A stretch of DNA of 7,205 bases from assembly GCA_035640715.1 (NCBI GenBank), contig DASQVO010000470.1, forward strand, positions 1 through 7,205. The letters run 5' to 3'. This document shows, piece by piece, positions 1-6,372 of this stretch. Both the position numbers and the translations under genes were made by a program. Source of the stretch: DASQVO01 sp035640715 (GTDB lineage Bacteria; Actinomycetota; Actinomycetes; Streptosporangiales; Streptosporangiaceae). The notes beneath the pieces were generated by a model. The model saw only the letters and a list, made by a program, of their open reading frames with translations. It did no database searches and was not told where the DNA came from. The stretch's first letter is position 1, and the number at the start of each line of letters is the position of its first letter.

Positions 1-6
1 GCGGCC

Positions 7-2745
7 TCAGCCGGTGTTCTGCAGGCCGGCGGCGACGCCGTTCACGGTCAGCAGCAGGAGCCGTTCCAGCCGCTCGCGCTGCGCCGGGTCATCCGGGCCG
101 GGCCCGCGCAGTGCCGCAAGCGCCCGCAGCTGCAGGTGAGACAGCGCGTCCACGTACGGATCGCGGAGCGCGACCGCGCGCGCCAGGACCGGGCGGTCGG
201 CCAGCAGCCGGTCGTGCCCAGTGACGGCCAGCACGAGCCGCCTGGTCAGGTCGTACTCGCCGAGCACCAGGCGGGACAGGTCGTCCCGGCCGCCCAGCGC
301 GAGGTAACGCTCGGCGATCCGGCGGTCGGTCTTGGCCAGGCTCATCTCCGCGTTGTCAAGCAGCACAGCCAGCAGCGGCCACTCCCGGTAGGCCCGGCGC
401 AGCTCCTCCAGCCCCGCCGGGCCGGTGCCGTCCCCTTCCGGGCCGGCACCGGCGACGGCCGCCAGGCCGCTGCCCAGCCCGTACCAGCCCGGCAGGTTCA
501 CCCGGGTCTGCGACCAGGCGAATACCCACGGGATCGCACGCAGATCCTCCAGGCCGACGGCGGACCGGGCCAGGCCGCGCCGGGCGGGGCGCGAGCCGAT
601 CCGCAGGCCCCCGATCTCCTCCAGCGGGCTGATCCGCGCGAACCATTCGGCGAAGCCCTGGGTCTCCACGAGGGTGCGGAACGCCCGGCAGGCCGCCGTA
701 TCGATGGCGTCCGCGACGTGCCGAAACCGCACGGCCGCCTCGCCGTTGCCGTCTATGTGCCCCGGCGAGGAGGCCAGCAGCACCGCCGAAGTCACCTGCT
801 CCAGGTGCCGTCTGGCGATGGCGGCCCGGCCGTACCTGGCGAAGATCACCTCTCCCTGCTCGGTGACCTTGAACCGGCCAGCGACCGACCCGGGCGCCTG
901 GGCGAGGACCGCCCGGCCGGCCGGCCCGCCGCCGCGGCCGAGCGCGCCGCCGCGGCCGTGGAAGATGGTCAGCCGGATGTTGTGGGCATCCGCCCACGCG
1001 GCCATGGCGGCCTGGGCGTCGAACAACCGGAGCGTCGCGCTGGCCGGGCCGAGTTCTTTGGCCGAGTCGGAGTAGCCGAGCATTACCTCGAGATGCCGGC
1101 CGCCCTCCGCGAGCCGCTGCGCGACCGGCGGGAGGTCCAGCATCTCGGTCAGCACCCGGGGCGCGTTGGCCAGGTCCTCGCCGCTCTCGAACAGGGGCAC
1201 CACATCCAGCACGAGCGCAGCGCCCTCAGGCAGCGCGTACCGTGCCAGCTCGTAGACGGCGGCGATGTCGGCGGCCGATCTGGTGAAGCTCACCACGTAG
1301 CGCCGGCACGCGTCGGCACCGAACCGCTGCTGGATCCAGGCCGCGACGCGGAAGGTGGCGAGCACCTCCTCGGCCTCGGCCGACGGCGCTTCGCCGGCCG
1401 GCGACGGCCCGCCGGTCCCGGACGGCGCTGCGGCGCGCAGCTCGGCCAGCACCCGCGCGTGCACCGCGCTGTGCTGCCGTATCTCCAGCTCGGCGAGGTG
1501 GAAGCCGAATGTCTCGGCCTGCCAGATGAGGTGCTGCAGCTCACCGAACGCCTGCTGGGGAGCGCCTCCCGCGGCCAGCGACTCCTGGACGAGGCGCAGG
1601 TCCGTCAGGAACTCCGCCGGCCCCTGATAGGCGAGATCGGCGTGGCGCCTGCGGGTCGCCTCCAGCCGGGCCGCCGCGTACAGCAGGTAGGTACGGTAGG
1701 GCTCCTGCGGCGACCGGGCCGAGATCTCGGCCAACAGTTCGGGGTGCGCGGCGGCGGCCAGGTCGAGGGCACGCCGGAGCCCCCGGCCGGGCGGGGTCGT
1801 GGCCTCGTGCAGAGTCAGCGCCCTGCCGATCCGGTCGGTCGCCCGCTCCAGCGCGAGCAGCACATGCGCGGCCTGGATGGTCGCGGCCTCCCTGGTGACC
1901 CGCGCGGTCACGTAGGGGTTCCCATCCCGGTCCGCGCCCACCCAGCTGCCGAAGCGCAGGAAGGCCGGCACCTCCGTGGCCGCCTGCCCGCTGTCCGGTC
2001 CGGCCAGGGCGTGGTCCATCGACCGGTACAGGGCGGGGACCACGCGGAAGAGCGTCTCGTCGAACGCGGTCATGACCGACCGGACCTCATCGATCGGATC
2101 CATGGCCTTGACCCTGAGCTGCGAGGTCCGCCACAGCACGTCGATCTGCTCGCGCAGCCCGCGGAGCACCTCGGCCCGGTCTCCCGCGGGGGTCCGCGGG
2201 TCGTCCAGCGCGTCGACGAGGGTGGTGATGCGGCGCAGTGCGGCGACGACAGCGCGGCGGCGGGCCTCGGTCGGGTGGGCGGTGAACACCGGGTGCACCC
2301 GCACGTCGGCGATCAGTTCGCCGAGCTTTACCCCGCCCTGCCCCTGGCGGATCTGCTGGACCGCGGCGGCCAGCGACTCGGCCAGCGGCTCGGCGCCCGT
2401 GTCCCGTTCGCGCAGGGCACGGATCCGCTGGTGTTCCTCGGCGAGGTTCGCGAGATGGAAGTAGACGGTGAAAGCGCGCGCTACCTCCTCCGCGCGCTGC
2501 AGTGGCCACGAGGCGACCAGCCTGGCGATCTCGTCCAGCGGATCGCCGGAGCCCGGCTCCGGGCCGGCCGCCCGCCGGGCGTCGATGACCGCGCGCCGGA
2601 GCTTCTCCACGTCCTCCAGCAGATCCTGGCCGCCCGCCTGGCTCAGCACCTCGCCGAGCAGGCTGCCCAGCAGCCGCACGTCATGCCGCATCGGCTCGGG
2701 CATTCGCAGGCGGTCGCTGTCCCGGTTCACGGTGTTACGTTCCAC
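7..2745 (-). CDS. ppc: Phosphoenolpyruvate carboxylase
   Basis: Cytosolic anaplerotic enzyme that carboxylates PEP with bicarbonate to oxaloacetate, refilling the TCA cycle. The 912-residue product has the usual length for actinobacterial PEPC (about 900-920). Visible motifs are VFTAHPTE with the catalytic His at 157, the WVGADRDGNPYVT block at 268-280, YSDSAK with Lys563, the Gly-rich FHGRGGALGRGGG loop at 596-607, a RIGSRPARR block at 715-723, and the canonical C-terminal QNTG at 909-912. Residues matching the E. coli aspartate-inhibition site appear kept (Lys805 in LAKTD, Arg861, Asn910), so feedback inhibition by aspartate is inferred. A Pro/Ala/Gly-rich stretch at about 438-460 looks like a surface-loop insertion. 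The start is a GTG with no clear Shine-Dalgarno site. ATG codons at residues 15 and 19 are possible alternative starts. It is divergent from the pccB-like gene. Confidence 0.97.
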   Translation of the reverse strand: MERNTVNRDSDRLRMPEPMRHDVRLLGSLLGEVLSQAGGQDLLEDVEKLRRAVIDARRAAGPEPGSGDPLDEIARLVASWPLQRAEEVARAFTVYFHLANLAEEHQRIRALRERDTGAEPLAESLAAAVQQIRQGQGGVKLGELIADVRVHPVFTAHPTEARRRAVVAALRRITTLVDALDDPRTPAGDRAEVLRGLREQIDVLWRTSQLRVKAMDPIDEVRSVMTAFDETLFRVVPALYRSMDHALAGPDSGQAATEVPAFLRFGSWVGADRDGNPYVTARVTREAATIQAAHVLLALERATDRIGRALTLHEATTPPGRGLRRALDLAAAAHPELLAEISARSPQEPYRTYLLYAAARLEATRRRHADLAYQGPAEFLTDLRLVQESLAAGGAPQQAFGELQHLIWQAETFGFHLAELEIRQHSAVHARVLAELRAAAPSGTGGPSPAGEAPSAEAEEVLATFRVAAWIQQRFGADACRRYVVSFTRSAADIAAVYELARYALPEGAALVLDVVPLFESGEDLANAPRVLTEMLDLPPVAQRLAEGGRHLEVMLGYSDSAKELGPASATLRLFDAQAAMAAWADAHNIRLTIFHGRGGALGRGGGPAGRAVLAQAPGSVAGRFKVTEQGEVIFARYGRAAIARRHLEQVTSAVLLASSPGHIDGNGEAAVRFRHVADAIDTAACRAFRTLVETQGFAEWFARISPLEEIGGLRIGSRPARRGLARSAVGLEDLRAIPWVFAWSQTRVNLPGWYGLGSGLAAVAGAGPEGDGTGPAGLEELRRAYREWPLLAVLLDNAEMSLAKTDRRIAERYLALGGRDDLSRLVLGEYDLTRRLVLAVTGHDRLLADRPVLARAVALRDPYVDALSHLQLRALAALRGPGPDDPAQRERLERLLLLTVNGVAAGLQNTG

Positions 2746-2865
2746 TTCGCCAGCGTAGCGAAACGCGATGCGGTATTTATCCAGGCGACCCCTGATTCAT
2801 CTAGGACATCCGTGCTTGCCGGCCGGTATCTGAGTAACGCTCACGGTGCTCGCTACTCTTGGCCC
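2746..2865. promoter_or_regulatory. Divergent ppc / pccB upstream region
   Basis: This 120-bp region must hold promoters for both flanking genes. Toward pccB there is a TACTCT box (fits TANNNT) at 2854-2859, followed by exactly six bases and then the ATG at 2866. There is no purine-rich ribosome site in front of the ATG, so a leaderless transcript is plausible; the matching -35 position (TGAGTA, 2831-2836) is poor. Toward ppc, the AT-rich stretch 2774-2780 reads TAAATA on the minus strand and could be a -10 box giving a leader of about 20 bases. No strong inverted repeat for a regulator was seen. Confidence 0.4.
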
Positions 2866-4482
2866 ATGACGAGCGAAGCCCGCGCCGACGCCGGCCCCCA
2901 GCCTGACGACCTGCACACGACCGCCGGGAAGCTAGCCGACCTGGAGCGGCGGCGCCAGGAGGCCGTCCATGCCGGCTCCGCGCAGGCCGTGGAGAAGCAG
3001 CACGCCAAGGGCAAGCTGACCGCACGGGAGCGGGTCGAGCGGCTGCTGGACCCGGGCTCCTTCGTGGAGTTCGACCAGCTCGCCAGGCACCGGGCGACCG
3101 ACTTCGGCATGGCTGCCAACCGGCCGTACGGTGACGGCGTGGTCACCGGGCACGGCACGATCGACGGCCGTCCGGTCTGCGTCTTCAGCCAGGACTTCAC
3201 CGTATTCGGCGGCTCGCTCGGCGAGGTCTACGGCGCCAAGATCGTCAAGGTCATGGACCACGCGCTGAAGACGGGCTGCCCGGTGATCGGCATCAACGAC
3301 GGCGGCGGGGCCCGGATCCAGGAGGGCGTGGTCGCACTCGGCCTGTTCGCGGACATCTTTTACCGGAACGTGATCGCGTCCGGGGTGATCCCGCAGATCT
3401 CGCTGATCATGGGCCCGTGCGCGGGCGGGGCGGTCTACTCACCGGCCATCACCGACTTCACGCTCATGGTGGACGGGACCTCCCACATGTTCATCACGGG
3501 CCCCGACGTGATCAAGACGGTGACCGGCGAGGAGGTCAGCTTTGAGGAGCTCGGCGGCGCGCACGCGCACGCCGTCCGGTCGGGCGTTGCGCACTATCAG
3601 GCCAGGGACGAGGAGGACTGCTTCGACTTCGCCCGCGAGCTGCTCTCCTACCTGCCGTCCAACAACCTGGAGGAGCCGCCGGTCAGCGGCGCGCCCGCCG
3701 ACCCCGACGCGGTGGTAGAGAGCACCGATGCCGACGCCGAGCTGGACACGCTCATCCCGGACTCACCGAACCAGCCCTATGACATGCACGCGGTCATCGC
3801 GGGCGTGCTGGACGACGGCGAGTTCCTGGAGGTGCACGCCGGCTTCGCGCCGAACATCATCGTCGGCTTCGGCCGGGTGGAAGGGGCATCGGTCGGAGTG
3901 GTGGCCAACCAGCCGATGCATTTCGCCGGCTGCCTCGACATCGATGCCTCGGAGAAGGCGGCGCGGTTCGTCCGGACCTGCGACGCGTTCAGCGTCCCGA
4001 TCCTCACCTTCGTGGACGTGCCCGGCTTCCTGCCCGGAACCGACCAGGAATGGGGCGGGATCATCCGGCGCGGCGCCAAGCTCATCTACGCCTATGCCGA
4101 GGCGACCGTGCCAAAGGTCACCGTCATCACCCGCAAGGCCTACGGCGGCGCCTACGACGTCATGGGCTCCAAGCACCTGGGCGGCGATGTCAACCTGGCG
4201 TGGCCGACGGCGCAGATCGCGGTGATGGGCGCGCAGGGCGCGGTGAACATCCTGTACCGCCGCGAGCTCGCCGCCGCCGACGATGCCGACGCGGTGCGGG
4301 CCCGGCGGGTGGCCGAGTACGAGGACACGCTGGCGAACCCCTATGTCGCGGCCGAACGAGGCTACCTGGATGCCGTCATCCGCCCGGCCGAGACCCGGAT
4401 CGAGGTGACCCGCGCCCTCCGCGCCCTGCGGACCAAGCGCCAGACCCTTCCCCCGAAGAAGCACGGCAACATCCCGCTGTAG
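2866..4482 (+). CDS. pccB: Propionyl-CoA carboxylase beta subunit (acyl-CoA carboxyltransferase)
   Basis: Carboxyltransferase subunit of a biotin-dependent acyl-CoA carboxylase. It moves CO2 from carboxybiotin on an alpha subunit (not in this window) to propionyl-CoA, giving methylmalonyl-CoA. The 538 residues match the PccB/AccD5 family (about 530) and contain both crotonase-fold halves. The N-terminal half has the first oxyanion-hole motif INDGGGARIQEG at 143-154 and GPCAGGAVYSP at 183-193. The C-terminal half has VDVPGFLPGTDQEWGGIIRRGAK around 383-405 and RKAYGGAYDVMGSKH at 423-437. Asp431 in AYDVM is at the position known from Streptomyces PccB and mycobacterial AccD5 to favour propionyl-CoA; methylcrotonyl enzymes differ here. 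The ATG at 2866 is chosen because homology starts close after it (DLHTTAGKLADL), although the frame stays open far upstream. Some relatives also take acetyl- or butyryl-CoA. No small epsilon-subunit gene follows. Confidence 0.94.
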   Translation: MTSEARADAGPQPDDLHTTAGKLADLERRRQEAVHAGSAQAVEKQHAKGKLTARERVERLLDPGSFVEFDQLARHRATDFGMAANRPYGDGVVTGHGTIDGRPVCVFSQDFTVFGGSLGEVYGAKIVKVMDHALKTGCPVIGINDGGGARIQEGVVALGLFADIFYRNVIASGVIPQISLIMGPCAGGAVYSPAITDFTLMVDGTSHMFITGPDVIKTVTGEEVSFEELGGAHAHAVRSGVAHYQARDEEDCFDFARELLSYLPSNNLEEPPVSGAPADPDAVVESTDADAELDTLIPDSPNQPYDMHAVIAGVLDDGEFLEVHAGFAPNIIVGFGRVEGASVGVVANQPMHFAGCLDIDASEKAARFVRTCDAFSVPILTFVDVPGFLPGTDQEWGGIIRRGAKLIYAYAEATVPKVTVITRKAYGGAYDVMGSKHLGGDVNLAWPTAQIAVMGAQGAVNILYRRELAAADDADAVRARRVAEYEDTLANPYVAAERGYLDAVIRPAETRIEVTRALRALRTKRQTLPPKKHGNIPL

Positions 4483-4507
4483 TGCTGGATCCCCGGCGGT
4501 CAAGTCA

Positions 4508-4933
4508 TCACTGAAGCCGAGGGCGTACCACGGTGATATCCGTCGCGGCGAAGTCGTCGCCGGTGCACAGCACGGGGTGCCCGGTCCGCTCGGCAAGCGC
4601 GTAAGTGAAGCAGTCGCCGAAGTTGAGCCCGGCTGGATGCCTCCCCTTGCCGTATCGCCGCCAGCCGCTCATCGCACGCGCGGCCAGCTCCGCATCGACG
4701 GGGACGATGTCGACCTTTGCGTCACGAAGAAACCGGTCGACAACGTCCTGCCCGGCAGGCCACAGCCGAGCTTCGAGGACGATGCCCAGCTCGACACGGA
4801 TGGCGGCCGGCATCAGCCGGGTGAGGGCGTCCTCAAGGTGTGCGGCAAGTTCTTCGCTCCCCGGCTCGCCGAGGATGACCGCCACGGCCGCCGACGTATC
4901 GACGACAAGGCTCCTCCGAGTCGGCTGCGTCAA
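4508..4933 (-). CDS. vapC: VapC-family PIN-domain toxin (ribonuclease)
   Basis: Toxin of a type II toxin-antitoxin pair: a Mg2+-dependent PIN-domain RNase that blocks translation when not bound by its antitoxin. Characterised family members cut tRNA or rRNA; the target here cannot be read from sequence. The 141-residue protein shows the PIN acidic tetrad: Asp12 in VVDTSA, Glu48 in AIRVELG, Asp107 in NFGDCFTYALA and Asp126/127 in CTGDDF. The RHPAGLNFGDCFTYALA block is typical of VapCs of the VapC30 kind. Translation appears to start at a TTG that overlaps the vapB stop in the four bases TTGA (4933 to 4930). No ATG or GTG and no Shine-Dalgarno site is seen, so it is probably made by translational coupling to vapB. 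It converges on pccB with only 25 bp between stop codons and no obvious terminator hairpin. Confidence 0.93.
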   Translation of the reverse strand: MTQPTRRSLVVDTSAAVAVILGEPGSEELAAHLEDALTRLMPAAIRVELGIVLEARLWPAGQDVVDRFLRDAKVDIVPVDAELAARAMSGWRRYGKGRHPAGLNFGDCFTYALAERTGHPVLCTGDDFAATDITVVRPRLQ

Positions 4934-5181
4934 CGCGGCAGGCCAGCGTCGTCGTAGCCGATGATCTCCTCTGGCGTCCTGCCGTCGGCCACCCGCAGGG
5001 CCGCCACGTCGGCCGCCAGGCGCCTCAGCCGCGTACGCATGCTGGCCGCATGCCTGGCGTGCTCACGGTCGAGCCGCTCCCTGAGTGCAGTCTCGACGGC
5101 CTCAGTCAACGTCTCACCCGTCTCGGCAGCCAGCTCCCTGGCGAGCCGGTCCGCCTCGTCGCTCTTGATACTCAGCGCCAT
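4930..5181 (-). CDS. vapB: VapB-family antitoxin (Rv0623-like)
   Basis: Antitoxin and autorepressor of the downstream vapC. The 83-residue protein begins with MALSIKSDEADRLARELAAE, a short beta strand plus helix of the ribbon-helix-helix type seen in the Rv0623/PSK-type VapB family. It continues with a charged helix (TLTEAVETALRERLDREHARH) and ends with a toxin-binding tail containing EEIIGYDDAGLP, a common ending in this family. The ATG is at 5181 (minus strand). It is not preceded by a ribosome site but by a -10 box six bases upstream, so it is probably translated from a leaderless mRNA. Its stop overlaps the vapC start by four bases, which sets the usual antitoxin-first order. Confidence 0.92.
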   Translation of the reverse strand: MALSIKSDEADRLARELAAETGETLTEAVETALRERLDREHARHAASMRTRLRRLAADVAALRVADGRTPEEIIGYDDAGLPR

Positions 5182-5217
5182 GGAGGAAGTATAGAATTCT
5201 TAGCAGAATTCTTCCAT
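5182..5217 (-). promoter_or_regulatory. vapBC promoter and autorepression operator
   Basis: On the minus strand a TATACT -10 box (5193 to 5188) lies exactly six bases before the vapB ATG, the geometry of a leaderless promoter. Seventeen bases upstream is a partial -35 (TGGAAG, 5216-5211). The spacer holds two copies of the self-complementary octamer AGAATTCT, at 5193-5200 and 5205-5212, separated by TAGC. They form a 20-bp dyad that partly covers both promoter boxes. This is an AT-rich island in very GC-rich DNA. A ribbon-helix-helix VapB dimer pair binding these repeats would block RNA polymerase. Binding is inferred; the repeats and box are direct readings. Confidence 0.75.
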
Positions 5218-5541
5218 CGGCCATGGCTCTATCCCGATACCGTGACCGCGCTCATGAGCAAGCTCATCCGCGAGCACAACAAATCAGTCACGGCCAAAGG
5301 CGAGGCACTACCTCACGCCCGCCTGCATGATCTTCGCCACCTGCACGCCACCACCCTGCTCCTGGCCGCGGTCCCGGTACACGTCGTGGCCGCACGACTA
5401 GGCCACGCCGACCCAGCGGTGACGCTGCGGGTCTACTCCCACGTGCTCCGCGAGCATGCCCTCGGCATCGGGGACGTCTTCGCCCAGGCCGTGAAGGGCT
5501 CCGTTAGCAAATCCGTTAGCAAGCCCGGCCAGCAGAAGTGA
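5218..5541 (+). pseudogene. Tyrosine recombinase (integrase), C-terminal remnant
   Basis: Remnant of a phage/ICE-type site-specific integrase. The recognisable part starts with RPWLYPDTVTALMSKLI and continues through RLHDLRHLHATTLL, VVAARLGHAD and TLRVYSHVL. This covers the catalytic HxxR box (His at 5326, Arg at 5335), the LGH histidine at 5404 and the nucleophilic Tyr at 5434. The first catalytic Arg and the whole N-terminal DNA-binding half are missing, so about 105 residues remain of an expected 380-450. The same frame is open upstream from an ATG at 5050, but those codons are antisense to vapB and show no integrase similarity. The homology breaks off at about 5218, directly beside the vapB operator. 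The tail carries a repeat encoding SVSKSVSK. The protein is almost certainly inactive. Its 3' end lies 28 bp from the tRNA-Phe half-site, as expected for an integrase next to its own attachment site. Confidence 0.88.
5500..5522 (+). repeat. Tandem 11-bp repeat in the integrase tail
   Basis: TCCGTTAGCAA occurs at 5500-5510 and again at 5512-5522, one base apart (12-bp period). It encodes SVSKSVSK at the end of the integrase remnant. It could be simply coding, or an arm-type binding repeat for the recombinase, about 50 bp from the tRNA half-site. Confidence 0.6.
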
Positions 5542-5569
5542 TCAAGTCAGCGTTTGTGCTGCTCATAGA

Positions 5570-5619
5570 TGGTGGTCAGGGGCGGGGTCGAACCGCCGAC
5601 CTTCCGCTTTTCAGGCGGA
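5570..5619 (-). other. Attachment-site half: 3' part of tRNA-Phe(GAA)
   Basis: On the minus strand this reads as an exact 3' half of a tRNA gene. It has a 5-bp anticodon stem TCCGC/GCGGA around loop CTGAAAA (anticodon GAA, phenylalanine), variable bases AGGTC, T-stem GGCGG/CCGCC around TTCGACC, 3' acceptor strand CCTGACC, discriminator A and an encoded CCA (5572 to 5570). Every stem base pairs. The 5' half is missing: no partner GGTCAGG and no D-arm occur beyond 5619, where the MerR coding sequence lies instead. It is therefore not a working tRNA but a recombination core (att site) kept as the tRNA 3' half. The adjacent integrase remnant supports this. Confidence 0.88.
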
Positions 5620-6372
5620 CCGCCGTGCCTTGTCCTGCCGGAGGTGCTCGAGGACCTTGGCGAAGTGGTCGCCCATGGCTTCGGGCACGTGCTGGGACAT
5701 GGCCTGAGCGAGCATGGCGTCGACGGCCGTCTGAGCCAGCGGCCGCAAGCGGCGGGCGATGGCCGCCACCTCCGCGATGTCCTCCCCCTGGAGCAGCCCG
5801 TCCCGCAGGTGAGCGGCGAGCACGTGGCTCGTCACGGTGTGCGCCAGGTCGGCCGCGGCGGCGTCCACGTGCTCCCGCAGCCTCGCCGCCAGGCCGAGCA
5901 CCACGCCGAGGCTCATGCCCGCCGCGGTCAACTCGGCGCCCGCGCTCAGCAGCCGGGGGCTGGGCACCCGGAACCGCGCGCCGTCGGGTTCCAGCAGCCC
6001 GAGCGAGATGGCCCGGTCCAGATTCTCCGCGGTGACCGCACCGCCGAACATCTCGCGGAGCCGGTCCACGGTGACGTGGGCGGGTATCTCATCCGACCAC
6101 GGGTGTCCCACGGCCGACTCGAGGTCGAGGATCTCGGCGAGGTCACCGCCGCGTTCCCAGACGGTCAGCAGCTCGCCGATGTTGGCGAAGGTGTACCCGC
6201 GCTTGAGCAGCTGGCCGATGAGACGCAGCCGGGCCAGGTGCGCGTCGGTGTAGATGCCGACCCGGCCGTCGCGGCGGGGCGGGGCGAGCAGCCCGCGATC
6301 CTGGTAGACGCGGACATTACGGACAGTTGTCTGGCCCAGCCGCGCCAGCTCGTCGATCCGGTACTCACCCAT
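5611..6372 (-). CDS. MerR-family transcriptional regulator
   Basis: The 253-residue protein has an N-terminal winged helix-turn-helix of the MerR type: YRIDELARLGQTTVRNVRVYQDRGLL at 4-29, a basic wing PPRRDGRVGIY at 31-41, then RLRLIGQLLKRGYTFANIGELL. The long helical C-terminal part (about 80-250) has no recognisable ligand domain. There are no cysteines at all, which argues against thiol-based metal or redox sensing as in MerR, ZntR or SoxR. The ATG at 6372 has a Shine-Dalgarno AAAGG seven bases upstream (6384-6380). It is divergent from the SDR gene, which it probably controls. The last codons (Ser, Ala, stop) lie inside the tRNA-Phe half-site, so the natural C-terminus may have been altered by recombination, although the overall length is ordinary for such regulators. 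Confidence 0.93.
   Translation of the reverse strand: MGEYRIDELARLGQTTVRNVRVYQDRGLLAPPRRDGRVGIYTDAHLARLRLIGQLLKRGYTFANIGELLTVWERGGDLAEILDLESAVGHPWSDEIPAHVTVDRLREMFGGAVTAENLDRAISLGLLEPDGARFRVPSPRLLSAGAELTAAGMSLGVVLGLAARLREHVDAAAADLAHTVTSHVLAAHLRDGLLQGEDIAEVAAIARRLRPLAQTAVDAMLAQAMSQHVPEAMGDHFAKVLEHLRQDKARRSA

Larger units (their letters stand above)
5218..5619. mobile_element. Remnant of a tRNA-Phe-targeting integrative element
   Basis: The integrase 3' remnant and the tRNA-Phe 3' half together mark one end of an integrative element that used tRNA-Phe as its attachment site. Actinomycete integrative conjugative elements of the pMEA100/pMEA300 type are known to use tRNA-Phe, which makes that kind of element a reasonable guess. 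No replication, transfer or excisionase gene is present in the window, so the element type is inference. Boundaries are approximate: the left edge is where integrase similarity stops, the right edge where tRNA similarity stops. Confidence 0.6.

Noticed and set aside
136..2865. Very long open frame on the plus strand, antisense to ppc and in frame with pccB
   Set aside because: It is codon-aligned with ppc on the opposite strand, so stops would need TTA, CTA or TCA codons in ppc, which are rare in such GC-rich DNA. The translation is low-complexity Arg/Pro/Gly-rich, with no family resemblance. pccB homology begins only after 2866.
4577..4964. Plus-strand open frames opposite vapC
   Set aside because: They are in other frames of a gene with all PIN active-site residues; no family resemblance.
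5050..5217. N-terminal 56 codons of the 163-codon integrase frame
   Set aside because: They are antisense to vapB and its promoter and have no integrase motif. The frame is open by chance upstream of the true remnant.
5570..5650. A complete tRNA-Phe gene
   Set aside because: Only the 3' half is present. No D-arm and no 5' acceptor strand GGTCAGG occur at the expected distance, where MerR coding sequence lies.
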